From Myceligenerans pegani (GTDB taxonomy: Bacteria; Actinomycetota; Actinomycetes; Actinomycetales; Cellulomonadaceae): a DNA stretch of 59,897 bases. The position numbers were made by a program, and so were the translations under genes. The stretch spans positions 1 through 59,897 of the forward strand of contig NZ_JADBGR010000066.1 in NCBI RefSeq assembly GCF_014892515.1, given 5' to 3'. The notes beneath the pieces are model-generated. The model did no database searches. It was not told the origin of the DNA and saw nothing but the letters and a program-made list of their open reading frames with translations. Numbering within the stretch: the stretch's first letter is position 1; each line of letters starts with the position of its first letter. Shown piece after piece: positions 35,658 to 45,401 of this stretch.

Positions 35658-36926
35658 TCAGCCCACCACGAAGGTCCGGATGCTCTGGGCCGGCAGCTGG
35701 GCGGCGAAGGAGCCGTCCGTCATGGTGAACGTGTTGTAGTGCGCGAGCGTCCGGTTGGCGTCGGTCAGCCAGGTGGAGATCGTCGCCGAGCCGGCGCCCC
35801 GGATGACGTACGGGTGGTAGGCGGGTGAGTCGTTCTTGTTGACGACGACGATGACGACCCGGGATCCGTTCTTGAACGCGGTGACGAAGACGTTCGGCCG
35901 CGGGTTCGCGGTGGCGGTGATCCGTGAATATCCCGGACGGACCCACTTGGAGAAGTGCGCCATGTTGGCGCCGCGCTTGCTGATCCGCCCGTCCTCCCGC
36001 ATCGGGCCGTAGTAGCGGCGGATGTACCACCACAGGTAGGTCTGGAACCGGCCGTACAGCAGCGCGCGGTGCATGTGCTCGCCGACGTCGAGGGCCTGGG
36101 GCCACAGGTCCGCCGAGTCGCTGCTGTTGGGGTGGTACACCTCGGTCATCCACAGTTCCTTGCCCCCTCCCTTCTGCTCGAAGAGCGGGTAGGGGAAGTC
36201 GGAGTTCCGGGTGCCGTACAGGTGGGCCCCGATGATGTCCACGTTGGCCAGGGCCTGCGGGTCGTTGAGGATCGGGTCCGACAGATTCTTCCGGTACTGG
36301 AACGACTCCGGCGCGATGACCCTCGTGGTGATCGACCCGGCGTTCTCACGGAGGAAGCGCACGATCTCGTTCGGCGTCCACGCCGTCCAGTCGTGCGCGT
36401 AGTCCGGCTCGTTCTGCACCGAGATGCCGTACAGGGGCACCCCGTTGTCCCGCATGTACGACACGAAGTCGTTCAGGTGCCGCGCGTAGGCGGCGTACAT
36501 GTCGTGGCGCAGCCGCTTGCCGCCCGAGAACGTCTCGGTCATGGACGACGGCGGGTTCCACGGGGAGGCGAAGACCTTCGCCCCCAGCTCGCTCGCGCGC
36601 CGCGCCGTCGCGACCTCGCGGCTCCAGTTCGCCCGGTCCTCGTGCACCGGAATGCGCAGCACGGTGAAGCCCAGCTGGCCCTCGCCGTTGCCGAACGCCG
36701 TCTCACGCTGGGCGGCGGTCAGGTCGTCGATCCAGACCGCGTGGTTCATGCCGCCGAAGCCCTGGATCGTCTGCTGGACCACCGAGGGCTCCACGACCAC
36801 CGTCGTCTCCGCCGCCGCGGGCCTCGCGATCGCCAGTGCCGGTAGCGCGGCGCCCGCGGCCAGCAGGGCCCGCCGGCTCAACCGCGGCGAGGCCGCCCCC
36901 TCGGACCGGTCCGGATGTGCTGCCAT
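35658..36926 (-). CDS. xynC: GH30 glucuronoxylanase, XynC-like
   Basis: 422 residues, secreted, with a twin-arginine type signal (SRRALLAAGAALPALAIARPAAA, residues 17-39). The catalytic barrel follows B. subtilis XynC closely: GFGGMNHAVWIDDLTAAQRETAFGN, FASPWNPPSSM, acid/base Glu173 in SVQNEPDYAH, nucleophile Glu262 in LWMTEVYHP. WWYIRRYYGPMREDG holds the arginine that recognises the 4-O-methylglucuronic side group. The C-terminal beta domain is complete (PAQSIRTFVVG) and no carbohydrate-binding module is attached. It cuts xylan at glucuronate-substituted positions. Confidence 0.94.
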   Translation of the reverse strand: MAAHPDRSEGAASPRLSRRALLAAGAALPALAIARPAAAETTVVVEPSVVQQTIQGFGGMNHAVWIDDLTAAQRETAFGNGEGQLGFTVLRIPVHEDRANWSREVATARRASELGAKVFASPWNPPSSMTETFSGGKRLRHDMYAAYARHLNDFVSYMRDNGVPLYGISVQNEPDYAHDWTAWTPNEIVRFLRENAGSITTRVIAPESFQYRKNLSDPILNDPQALANVDIIGAHLYGTRNSDFPYPLFEQKGGGKELWMTEVYHPNSSDSADLWPQALDVGEHMHRALLYGRFQTYLWWYIRRYYGPMREDGRISKRGANMAHFSKWVRPGYSRITATANPRPNVFVTAFKNGSRVVIVVVNKNDSPAYHPYVIRGAGSATISTWLTDANRTLAHYNTFTMTDGSFAAQLPAQSIRTFVVG

Positions 36927-37021
36927 GGTCCCTCCCCCGTTGGTGGGTCGACGCCCGTCAGAATAGATGGGGCAATCGGGGCATTGTGGCCGCCTATTCG
37001 TTTAGGAGGTCTCGCGGTTCG

Positions 37022-37783
37022 TCACGGCTCGAAGCGGTAACCCGTTCCGGGGTGGGTGAGGATGTGGCGGGGGTGCGCCGGGTCCCGCTCGAGCTTGCGG
37101 CGCAGCTGGGCGGTGTAGACGCGCAGGTAGTTCGTCTCGGAGGAGTACGCGGGCCCCCAGACGTCCTGGAGGAGCTGCTTGCGCCCGACCATCGTGCCGC
37201 GATGGCGCACGAGAACCTCGAGCACCGCCCACTCGGTGGGGCTGAGCCTGACGTCCTTCCCGGCGCGCGACACGAGCCGCCGGGCGAGATCGATGCGCAG
37301 GTCGCCGGCCTCGACGACGGGTTCCTCGGTGACCGCGGGCTGCGCCCGGCGCACCGCGGCGCGTAGCCGCGCCAGGAGCTCGTTCATGGCGAACGGCTTG
37401 GTCACGTAGTCGTCGGCGCCCGCGTCGAGCGCGTCCACCTTGTCCTCGCCGAGCCGGCGGGCGGACAGCACGACGATGGGAACACGACTCCAGCCGCGGA
37501 TCCCGGCGATCACGTCCAGGCCGGGAAGGTCAGGCAGGCCCAGGTCGAGCAGGATGACGTCGGGGTGGCTCGCGCTCGCGGCATCGAGGGCCGCGGCGCC
37601 GGTGGGCGCGGTCGTGACGTCCCAGCCGTGGGTGCGCAGGTTGATGGACAGCGCCCGGGCGAGGCCGGCGTCGTCGTCCACGACGAGGACGCGATTGCCC
37701 ACGGGCACGCGGTTGTCCGCAGGCACGCGGCCACCTGCGAGCAGGCCGTCGCCCTCGGGCGCACCCTCCTCCTCGGTCCTCAC
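37022..37783 (-). CDS. kdpE: Potassium response regulator KdpE
   Basis: 253 residues. A 30-residue extension (not usual in the family) precedes the receiver domain VLVVDDDAGLARAL, with phospho-acceptor Asp80 in VILLDLGLPD and the lysine in YVTKPF. A winged-helix OmpR-type DNA-binding domain fills about 155-253 (LSPTEWAVLEVLVRHRGTMVGRKQLLQDVWG). The GTG start overlaps the kdpD stop (GTGA). It is the final gene of the kdp operon and should activate it under potassium limitation. Confidence 0.95.
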   Translation of the reverse strand: MRTEEEGAPEGDGLLAGGRVPADNRVPVGNRVLVVDDDAGLARALSINLRTHGWDVTTAPTGAAALDAASASHPDVILLDLGLPDLPGLDVIAGIRGWSRVPIVVLSARRLGEDKVDALDAGADDYVTKPFAMNELLARLRAAVRRAQPAVTEEPVVEAGDLRIDLARRLVSRAGKDVRLSPTEWAVLEVLVRHRGTMVGRKQLLQDVWGPAYSSETNYLRVYTAQLRRKLERDPAHPRHILTHPGTGYRFEP

Positions 37784-40473
37784 GACGACATCTCATCACG
37801 CTCGCCCGGTCCTGCCGCGTCGACGAGGCCGCCGGGGCGTTCCAGCGGCAGGGTGACGATCATGGTGAGCCCGCCGCCCGGGGTGTCCTCCGCGACGAGG
37901 CTCGCACCGACCGCCCTCGCGAGCCCTTCCGCGGCGGCCAGGCCGAGGCCGAGACCGGTCCCCCCGCTGTCGCCCAGCCGCTGGAACGGCTCGAACATGG
38001 AGACCTTGCGGTCGTCGGGCACGCCCGGACCGGTGTCGACCACGCGAAGCTCCATGTCGTCCCGCGTGCACAGCGCCGTGACCAGGACCTTCTCCCCCGC
38101 CGGCTGATGCCGGACGGCGTTGGAGACGATGTTCGCCACCACCCGCTCCAGCAGGCCCGGGTCGGTGCGCACGAGTGGCAGATCCTCCTTGACGTCGAGC
38201 ACGATCCGGTCCTGCCACGGCTCCACCGCCACCGGCACGACCTCGTCCAGCGACACCGCGCGCAACGCGGGACGGACGGATCCGGTCTGCACCCGGGACA
38301 GGTCGAGCAGGTTGTCGATCAGTCGCTCCAGCCGCGCCGTCGACTCGGAGATCGACGCGGTCAGCGCGTCCCGGTCCGCCCGCCCGAGCTCGACGTCCGG
38401 GGACGCCAGCCCGTCGACGGAGGCGCGGATCACGGCGAGCGGGGTGCGCAGGTCGTGCGACACCGCCGCGAGCAGCGCCGTCCGCGTCGACTCGGCGCGC
38501 TCCAGCACCTCGGCCTGACCGGCCTGTTCCTGCAACCGCCGCCGCTCCAGGACGATGCTCGCCTGGGCGCCGAAGGCCTCGATGACCTGGCGGTCGCTCG
38601 CCGGCAGGGTTCGTCCCAGCAGCACCAGTCGATGCCGGTCGTCGGCCTCGACGACCGTGCGCGTGTCGTCGCCCGGCTCGCGTGCGGCGTCCGGCGACGG
38701 CGCGCCCCCGATAGGATCCGGCGGTCGCGCATCGGTCCCTCCGGAGCCGGTGCCCGGCGCGCCTCCGTCGTCCGCTCCCCGGACCGTCGTCGCCACGACC
38801 GACCACGGCGTGCTCCCGTCACGACGCTCCTCCAGCCGCACCTCGTGCAGGCCGAACGTCTGGGCGAGCCGCTGCACGATCGCGCTCGCGGTGTCCTCCC
38901 CGGACAGCACGGACCGGGACAGCGCCGCGAGTGCCGACGACTCGGCGCGCGCCCGATAGGCCTGCCCGCTGTGGCGTGCCGCGAGGTCGACCACCGACGC
39001 GACGGCGGCGGCCACCAGCACGAAGACCACCAGCGCGAGCACGTCCCCCGGCTCGTCCATGAGGAGCAGACCGGTCGGCTCCGTGAAGAAGAGGTTGAGC
39101 ACCACGAAGGCGACGACGGCCGACACCAGGGCCGGCCACAGTCCGCCCACCAGGGCCACGGCCACGACACCGGCCAGGTAGATCATGAGGTGGCTGGGGA
39201 GGTTGTGCTCGTCCCGGCCGAACCCGACCAGCGTGGCCGTGAGCACCGGCGGAAGCAGTACGCCGGAAGCCCAGCCCGCCGCGCGCCGTCCCGGCGACAG
39301 CTTCGAGTACTGCGAGCGCCTCCGCTTCCCGGTGCGGGCCTGCTCGTGCGTCACCAGGTGCACGTCGATCGCACCCGACAAGCGGGCGATCTCCGCGCTG
39401 GTGGCCCCGAGGATCGCCTGCCGCCAGACCGGGTGGCGGGACACGCCCACGACGATCATGGTCGCGTTGATCCCGTGCGCGAAGTCCGCTACGGCGGAGG
39501 GCACGTCCTCGCCCACGGCGGTCTGGAACGTGCCGCCGAGCGACTCCGTCAGCGCCCGGTAGGCGGCGATCGTGGACGACGACGTGGACGGCAGTCCGTC
39601 CGTGGGCAGCACGTGCACGGCGACGAGCTCCGACCCGGCGGCGCGCTGCGCGATCCGCGCGCCGCGGCGCAGCAGGGTCTCGGTCTCGGGTCCGCCGGTC
39701 ACGGCGACGACGATTCGCTCGCGCGCCGGCCAGGTGCGGGCGATCTTGTGGTCGCTCCGGTAGCGCGTCAGGGCGTCGTCGACCCGGTCCGCCAGCCACA
39801 GCAGGGCAAGCTCGCGCAGCGCGGTGAGGTTCCCGACCCGGAAGTAGGACGAGAGGGACGCGTCGATCTGCTCGGCCCGGTAGATGTTGCCGTGCGCCAT
39901 CCGGCGTCGCAGCTGCTGCGGGGAGAGGTCCACGAGCTGGATCTGGTCGGCGTCGCGCACCACCCGGTCGGGCACGGTCTCGCGCTGGCGCACCCCGGTG
40001 ATGCGCTCGACGTCGTCGTTCAGCGACTCCAGGTGCTGCACGTTGACCGTGGTGACGACGTCGATCCCCGCGTCGAGCAGGTCGTGCACGTCCTGCCACC
40101 GCTGGTGGTGGCCCGATCCGGGCACGTTGGTGTGCGCGAGTTCGTCGACGAGTGCCACCTGGGGCCGGCGTTCCAGCACCGCGGGGGCGTCGAGCTCGGT
40201 GAGCGTGGCGCCGCGATGTACCACCGTCCGGCGCGGCACGATCTCGAGACCCTCGAGCTTCGCGACGACCCCGGCCCGGCCGTGGGTCTCGACCAGGCCG
40301 ACGACCACGTCGGTGCCGCGCGCGGCCCGCCGGTGTGCCTCGTCGAGCATCGCGTACGTCTTGCCGACGCCGGGTGCCGCGCCGAGGTACACGGTCAGGC
40401 GTCCCCGGCGCCGCGGCGTAGCCGCACCGCCAGGGGCGTCCTGCGTCTGAGTCATGGTCTCAGTCTGCGTCAC
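37780..40473 (-). CDS. kdpD: Potassium sensor histidine kinase KdpD
   Basis: 897 residues, typical length. The N-terminal KdpD domain has GAAPGVGKTYAMLDEAHRR (Walker A, about 31-49), followed by a USP domain, four membrane helices (about 410-500), a GAF-like region with a disordered insertion (GGTDARPPDPIGGAPSPD), HisKA (AAVSHDLRTPLAVI) and HATPase (GDSGGTGLGLGLAAAEGL). Translation may begin at the GTG at 40473, overlapping kdpC, or the ATG at 40455 (MTQTQDAPGG), five bases after it. Confidence 0.95.
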   Translation of the reverse strand: MTQTETMTQTQDAPGGAATPRRRGRLTVYLGAAPGVGKTYAMLDEAHRRAARGTDVVVGLVETHGRAGVVAKLEGLEIVPRRTVVHRGATLTELDAPAVLERRPQVALVDELAHTNVPGSGHHQRWQDVHDLLDAGIDVVTTVNVQHLESLNDDVERITGVRQRETVPDRVVRDADQIQLVDLSPQQLRRRMAHGNIYRAEQIDASLSSYFRVGNLTALRELALLWLADRVDDALTRYRSDHKIARTWPARERIVVAVTGGPETETLLRRGARIAQRAAGSELVAVHVLPTDGLPSTSSSTIAAYRALTESLGGTFQTAVGEDVPSAVADFAHGINATMIVVGVSRHPVWRQAILGATSAEIARLSGAIDVHLVTHEQARTGKRRRSQYSKLSPGRRAAGWASGVLLPPVLTATLVGFGRDEHNLPSHLMIYLAGVVAVALVGGLWPALVSAVVAFVVLNLFFTEPTGLLLMDEPGDVLALVVFVLVAAAVASVVDLAARHSGQAYRARAESSALAALSRSVLSGEDTASAIVQRLAQTFGLHEVRLEERRDGSTPWSVVATTVRGADDGGAPGTGSGGTDARPPDPIGGAPSPDAAREPGDDTRTVVEADDRHRLVLLGRTLPASDRQVIEAFGAQASIVLERRRLQEQAGQAEVLERAESTRTALLAAVSHDLRTPLAVIRASVDGLASPDVELGRADRDALTASISESTARLERLIDNLLDLSRVQTGSVRPALRAVSLDEVVPVAVEPWQDRIVLDVKEDLPLVRTDPGLLERVVANIVSNAVRHQPAGEKVLVTALCTRDDMELRVVDTGPGVPDDRKVSMFEPFQRLGDSGGTGLGLGLAAAEGLARAVGASLVAEDTPGGGLTMIVTLPLERPGGLVDAAGPGERDEMSS

Positions 40474-41227
40474 GCGCCGGTCCCGGGACGTGCACGACGT
40501 CGGCGCCCTCGGTCGTGTCCGCTGCGGGGCCGTCGGCGCCGTCCTCGGCGGCGTCCGCTCCGCCGGCCGCGTCTACGTCATCGACGCCGTCCGCCGCGTC
40601 GAGCGCCAGGTTGAGCGTCACCACGTCGACGCGCTCGTCGCCCAGCACGCCGAGCGCCCGGCCGGACGTCGCCTCCGCCACCAGCGCCTCGACGTCGGAC
40701 CGCGACAGGCCGCGCGCCCGCGCGACGCGGGCCACCTGGATCGCCGCGTACTCGGGGCTGATGTGCGGGTCGAGGCCGGACGACGACGCCGTCGCCGCGT
40801 CGGGCGGGACGTCGCTCTCCGCCACGCCCTCCTCCCGGGCGACTGCCGCCTTGCGCTCCTCGATCGCGGCCACCAGGTCCGGGTTCTCCGGGCCGAGGTT
40901 GGAGCCGGAGGACGCGAGGGTGTCGTACCCGTCGTCGCCTGCGGCGGAGGGCCGCGTGTGGAAGTACTCCTCGCCGTCGAACGCCTGGCCGATGATCGCG
41001 GAGCCGACGACGCCGTCGCCGCGCCGGTCGGCGTGCGAGCCGTCCGAACGCACCAGCGAGCCGTTGGCCTGCCAGGGCAGGAGCGCCTGCCCGAGCCCGG
41101 TCACGACCAGCGGGTAGGCGAGGCCGGTGACCAGGGTGAAGGCGATCAGGACGCGGAGGCCGGCCAGCGAGTGCCGGGTGAGCGCCGCGAGGCCGGCTGC
41201 CACCGAGGTGGAAGAGGTCGATGCCAT
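40460..41227 (-). CDS. kdpC: Potassium-transporting ATPase subunit KdpC
   Basis: 255 residues. The single membrane helix (LAGLRVLIAFTLVTGLAYPLVVTGLGQALLP) and family motifs SAIIGQAFDGEEYFHTRPSAA, SGSNLGPENPDL and SGLDPHISPEYA are all present. After the usual end at VVTLNLALD an extra acidic, Ala/Asp/Gly-rich tail of about 45 residues follows. KdpC stabilises the KdpA-KdpB complex. Confidence 0.95.
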   Translation of the reverse strand: MASTSSTSVAAGLAALTRHSLAGLRVLIAFTLVTGLAYPLVVTGLGQALLPWQANGSLVRSDGSHADRRGDGVVGSAIIGQAFDGEEYFHTRPSAAGDDGYDTLASSGSNLGPENPDLVAAIEERKAAVAREEGVAESDVPPDAATASSSGLDPHISPEYAAIQVARVARARGLSRSDVEALVAEATSGRALGVLGDERVDVVTLNLALDAADGVDDVDAAGGADAAEDGADGPAADTTEGADVVHVPGPARDAD

Positions 41228-41256
41228 GGGATTGTCCTTCCGTCACACCAGGTCCG

Positions 41257-43512
41257 TCACACCAGGAGCGAGACGACGAGATCGATGAGCTTGATGCCTG
41301 CGAACGGGGCGATCAGGCCGCCCAGCCCGTAGATCAGGAGATTGCGGCGCAGCAGCGCGGACGCCGATGCCGGCCGGTACCGCACGCCGTGCAGGGCGAG
41401 CGGGACGAGCACGAGGATGATCAGCGCGTTGAAGATCACCGCCGAGAGGATGGCGGACTCCGGGCTCGACAGCCGCATGATGTTCAGTACGTCGAGCTGC
41501 GGGAACACGCCGACGAACATGGCCGGGAGGATCGCGAAGTACTTCGCGACGTCGTTGGCCACGGAGAACGTGGTGAGCGCCCCGCGCGTGATGAGCAGCT
41601 GCTTACCGATCTCCACGATTTCGATGAGCTTGGTGGGGTCGGAGTCCAGGTCCACCATGTTCCCGGCCTCCTTGGCGGCCGTGGTCCCGGTGTTCATGGC
41701 CACGCCGACGTCCGACTGCGCGAGCGCGGGCGCGTCGTTCGTGCCGTCACCGGCCATGGCGACCAGGCGGCCGCCCTCCTGCTCGCGCCGGATGAGGGCG
41801 AGCTTGTCCTCGGGCGTGGCCTCGGCGAGGACGTCGTCGACGCCGGCCTCGGCCGCGATGGCGCGAGCGGTCACCGCGTTGTCGCCGGTCACCATGACCG
41901 ACCGGATGCCCATCGCCCGCAGTTCGTCGAACCGCTCGCGCATGCCGTTCTTGACGACGTCCTTGAGCCGTACGACGCCGAGGATACGGGCAGGCCGGTC
42001 ACCGGTCTGCTCGGCGACCACCAGCGGTGTGCCGCCCGGGCGGGAGACCGCGTCGATGTGCTCGGTGAGTTCGGCCTTCTCGGCGTCGGACAGGGCGGTG
42101 CCCGTGCTGAGCACCCAGCGCTGGATCGCGCTCCCGGCACCCTTGCGGATACGGCGCACCGTGCCCGACGAGGGCTCGTGGTTGCCAGGGATGCCGTCGG
42201 CACTCGGGGCGCCGTCGCGCGGGAGGCGCCCCACACCGCCGTCGGCCCCGGACGGCACGGGCAGGTCGACGCCGGACATCCGGGTCTGCGCAGTGAACGG
42301 CACCAGCTCGGCACCCGCCAACCGGCCCGCCCCCGCGCCGCCGTCCGGCGCGTACCGGGTGTCGACGAGTTCGACGATGCTGCGCCCCTCGGGCGTCGCG
42401 TCCGCGAGGGATGCGAGCCGGGCGGCGTCCGCGAGCTCCCGCGGGCCGATCGAGCCCAGCGGCAGCACTTCGGTGGCGCGCCGGTTGCCGTACGTGATGG
42501 TCCCGGTCTTGTCCAGCAGCAGCACATCGACGTCGCCGGCGGCCTCGACCGCGCGGCCCGACATCGCCAGCACGTTGCGCTGCACCAGCCGGTCCATCCC
42601 CGCGATGCCGATGGCGCTCAGCAGCGCGCCGATCGTCGTCGGGATGAGGCACACCAGGAGTGCCACGAGCACCAGCAACGACTGGCGGGCGCCCGAGTAC
42701 ACCGCGAAGGGCTGCAGTGTGGCCACCGCGAGCAGGAACACGATCGTCAGTGAGGTGAGCAGGATATTCAGCGCGATCTCGTTGGGAGTGCGCTGCCGCT
42801 CACTGCCCTCGACCAGGGCGATCATGCGGTCCACGAACGTCTGCCCGGCCGGGGCCGTGATCCGCACGACGATCCGGTCCGACAGGACCCGCGTACCACC
42901 CGTGACCGCCGATCGGTCACCACCCGACTCGCGGATCACCGGCGCGGACTCGCCCGTGATCGCGGACTCGTCCACCGACGCGACCCCGTCGATCACGTCG
43001 CCGTCACCGGGAATCGCCTGCCCGGCGGTCACCACCACGACATCGCCCACGCGCAGCGTCGCGGACGGCACCTCGACGGTTTCCACGCCGTCGAACGTGG
43101 CGGCGCTCTCCGGAGTCATCGGCGACGCGACGATCCGGTGCGCCGTCGTCTGCTGCTGTGTCGCGCGCAGCGTGGAGGCCTGCGCCTTGCCGCGTGACTC
43201 CGCGATCGCCTCCGCCAGCGTGGCGAACACGACGGTGGCCCACAGCCACCCGGCGATCCACCAGGCGAAGACGGCGGGCTGGACGATCGCGAGGACCGTT
43301 GTGACCAGCGCCCCGACCTCGACCACGAACATCACGGGCGAGTGCCACAGGTCCCGTGGGTCGAGCTTGCGCAGGGCGGCAGGCACTGCCTCGCGCACCT
43401 GCGACCAGGTGAGGGCGCGGGCCGGGCGGGTGTGCCGGTGCGGGAAGTGCTCGGGCCCGGGAACCTCGGGCCGCGCCGCGATCGTGCTTTCGTTCTGGGT
43501 GGGGGTGCTCAT
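41257..43512 (-). CDS. kdpB: Potassium-transporting P-type ATPase KdpB
   Basis: 751 residues from the ATG at 43512, which overlaps the kdpA stop by 4 bases. The phosphorylated residue is Asp334 in [35 protein letters not shown] and [22 protein letters not shown] are intact. The protein is longer than usual (about 680-700) partly because of a roughly 35-residue Gly/Pro-rich insertion in the nucleotide-binding domain, between MSGVDLP and RRIRKGAG. The longer open frame upstream lies inside kdpA and is not used. Confidence 0.95.
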   Translation of the reverse strand: MSTPTQNESTIAARPEVPGPEHFPHRHTRPARALTWSQVREAVPAALRKLDPRDLWHSPVMFVVEVGALVTTVLAIVQPAVFAWWIAGWLWATVVFATLAEAIAESRGKAQASTLRATQQQTTAHRIVASPMTPESAATFDGVETVEVPSATLRVGDVVVVTAGQAIPGDGDVIDGVASVDESAITGESAPVIRESGGDRSAVTGGTRVLSDRIVVRITAPAGQTFVDRMIALVEGSERQRTPNEIALNILLTSLTIVFLLAVATLQPFAVYSGARQSLLVLVALLVCLIPTTIGALLSAIGIAGMDRLVQRNVLAMSGRAVEAAGDVDVLLLDKTGTITYGNRRATEVLPLGSIGPRELADAARLASLADATPEGRSIVELVDTRYAPDGGAGAGRLAGAELVPFTAQTRMSGVDLPVPSGADGGVGRLPRDGAPSADGIPGNHEPSSGTVRRIRKGAGSAIQRWVLSTGTALSDAEKAELTEHIDAVSRPGGTPLVVAEQTGDRPARILGVVRLKDVVKNGMRERFDELRAMGIRSVMVTGDNAVTARAIAAEAGVDDVLAEATPEDKLALIRREQEGGRLVAMAGDGTNDAPALAQSDVGVAMNTGTTAAKEAGNMVDLDSDPTKLIEIVEIGKQLLITRGALTTFSVANDVAKYFAILPAMFVGVFPQLDVLNIMRLSSPESAILSAVIFNALIILVLVPLALHGVRYRPASASALLRRNLLIYGLGGLIAPFAGIKLIDLVVSLLV

Positions 43513-45182
43513 GACAGGGACTCCACGACGGGGCCGAGGGAAAGGACGGGAATGAAGGTGAGGCCGACGACGATGAGCGTCACGCCCGCCAGCAGGCCCG
43601 CGAACAGCGGACGGTGCGTGGGGAGGGTGCCGGCGGAGGCCGGGATCTTCGTCTGGCTCGCGAGGCGGCCCGCGAGCGCCAGGACCAGCGCGATCGGCAC
43701 GAACCGGCCGAACAGCATCGCCAGGCCCTGCAGCCACTCGTACCACGGGGTACCGGTCGACAGGCCGGCGAACGCCGACCCGTTGTTGTTGGCCGCCGAC
43801 GCGAACCCGTACAGCGCCTCGGACAGGCCGTGCGCACCCGGGTCCTGAATACCCGCCAGACCAGGACCGGTCACCACCGAAACGGCTGTACCGATCAGCA
43901 CCAGGGCGGGCACGGTGAGCACGTACAGCGCCACCAGGGTCATCTCGTGCCGGCCGATCTTCTTTCCGAGGTACTCGGGCGTGCGGCCCACCATGAGGCC
44001 CGCGATGAACACGGCGACGACGGCGAGTACGAGCATGCCGTACAGGCCCGCGCCCACGCCGCCCGGCGCGACCTCTCCCAGCAGGATGTTGAACAGCAGC
44101 ATCCCCCCGCCGGGCGCGGTGAACGAGTCGTGCATCGAGTTGACCGACCCGGTCGACGTCGCCGTCGTCGACACGGCGAAGAGGGCGCTCGCGGGCAGAC
44201 CGAAGCGGACCTCCTTGCCTTCCATGGCGGCGCCGGCGGCCTCGGGGGCGGAGCCGGGTCCGGCGAGCTCGGCCCAGGTGGTCAGCGCGAGGGAGGCGGC
44301 CCAGAGGCCGGCCATGACGGCGAGGACGGTCCAGCCCTGGCGCTTGTCCCCGACCATGATGCCGAAGGTGCGCGGCAGCGTGAACGGGATGACGAGCAGC
44401 AGGAAGATCTCGATGAGGTTGGTGATCGGGTTCGGGTTCTCGAACGGGTGGGACGAGTTGGCGTTGAAGAATCCGCCGCCGTTGGTGCCCAGGTCCTTGA
44501 TAGCTTCCTGGGAGGCGACGGGGCCGCCGAGCAGGTGCTGGGTGGCGCCCTCGATCGTCGTGATCGCGGTGTGCGGGTCCAGGTTCTGGATCACGCCGCC
44601 GGCCATGAGGGCGAACGCGGCCACGAAGGAGATGGGCAGCAAGATGCGGACGACGCCGCGAGTGAGGTCCGTCCAGAAGTTGCCGATCCGCGCGTCGGTG
44701 CCGGACCGGGCGAACCCGCGCACCAGGGCGATGGCCACGGCCATACCGACCGATGCGGACACGAAGTTCTGCACGGCGAAGCCGGCCATCTGCGTCAGGT
44801 GGCTCGCGGTGGCCTCGCCGGAGTACCACTGCCAGTTGGTGTTGGTGGTGAAGCTGACCGCGGTGCTCCAGGCGCCGGCCGGGTCGATGCCGGCGAGGCC
44901 CAGGTTCCACGGCAGGGCACCCTGCAGGCGCTCCAGCGCGTAGAGGAACAACACGGACACGAGCGAGAAGCCGAGCAGGGACAGCAGGTAGGACATCCAG
45001 CGCTGCTCGGCGTCGGGGTCCACGCGCACGGCGCGGTAGAAGGCGCGCTCCACGCGCAGGTGGGCGGGCGAGGTGTACACGCGCGCCATGTACGCGCCGA
45101 AAGGCACGTGCACGAGGGCGAGCAGCAGGACGAGGATGCCGATCTGCGCCACGGCGGGCCAGATCTCGACGGCCGGGCTCAT
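43509..45182 (-). CDS. kdpA: Potassium-transporting ATPase channel subunit KdpA
   Basis: 557 residues, the normal length, with about ten membrane helices. Selectivity-filter-like segments include [51 protein letters not shown] and [15 protein letters not shown], all typical of KdpA. It conducts potassium into the cell, driven by KdpB. It starts eight bases after the kdpF stop. Confidence 0.97.
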   Translation of the reverse strand: MSPAVEIWPAVAQIGILVLLLALVHVPFGAYMARVYTSPAHLRVERAFYRAVRVDPDAEQRWMSYLLSLLGFSLVSVLFLYALERLQGALPWNLGLAGIDPAGAWSTAVSFTTNTNWQWYSGEATASHLTQMAGFAVQNFVSASVGMAVAIALVRGFARSGTDARIGNFWTDLTRGVVRILLPISFVAAFALMAGGVIQNLDPHTAITTIEGATQHLLGGPVASQEAIKDLGTNGGGFFNANSSHPFENPNPITNLIEIFLLLVIPFTLPRTFGIMVGDKRQGWTVLAVMAGLWAASLALTTWAELAGPGSAPEAAGAAMEGKEVRFGLPASALFAVSTTATSTGSVNSMHDSFTAPGGGMLLFNILLGEVAPGGVGAGLYGMLVLAVVAVFIAGLMVGRTPEYLGKKIGRHEMTLVALYVLTVPALVLIGTAVSVVTGPGLAGIQDPGAHGLSEALYGFASAANNNGSAFAGLSTGTPWYEWLQGLAMLFGRFVPIALVLALAGRLASQTKIPASAGTLPTHRPLFAGLLAGVTLIVVGLTFIPVLSLGPVVESLS

Positions 45183-45189
45183 CGCGTGA

Positions 45190-45282
45190 TCACCGGGTCC
45201 TGTCGCTGCGCAGCAGCGCGACGAAGAGGTAGGCGAGACCGGCCAGGGTCAGCACGATGCCGACGCCGTCAAGTGCGTTCAC
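45190..45282 (-). CDS. kdpF: KdpF small membrane subunit
   Basis: A 30-codon gene read directly from the sequence: GTG start at 45282, product [20 protein letters not shown][14 protein letters not shown], a single membrane helix with a basic end, matching KdpF in length and position. GGAGGCGGAG immediately upstream is a strong ribosome binding site. The start overlaps the stop of a further small ORF upstream (GTGA). KdpF stabilises the KdpABC complex. Confidence 0.88.
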   Translation of the reverse strand: MNALDGVGIVLTLAGLAYLFVALLRSDRTR

Positions 45283-45401
45283 CTCCGCCTCCCCAAGGGG
45301 TTGAGCGACGAATCCGTGGTGTCCGCGCGCCGCGCGACCACGGCGATCGCGGCGAAACACACCACGGTCAGGGCCGGGAAGACCAGATCGAGAATGTTCA
45401 C
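45279..45401 (-). CDS. 40-codon single-helix membrane ORF upstream of kdpF
   Basis: GTG at 45401 opens a 40-residue frame, MNILDLVFPALTVVCFAAIA[24 protein letters not shown]. It has one hydrophobic helix (about residues 4-22), then a positively charged juxtamembrane ARR and a polar tail. Its TGA overlaps the kdpF GTG (GTGA), the coupling seen at kdpA/B and kdpD/E. Opening pattern (NxLDxV) and size resemble KdpF, so it may be a duplicated or companion KdpF-like subunit. The ribosome binding site is weak. Confidence 0.6.
   Translation of the reverse strand: MNILDLVFPALTVVCFAAIAVVARRADTTDSSLNPLGRRR

Noticed and set aside
38107-40614. 835-codon plus-strand frame opposite kdpD
   Set aside because: It is antisense to a well-conserved histidine kinase; its codon pattern matches a complementary frame, not a gene.
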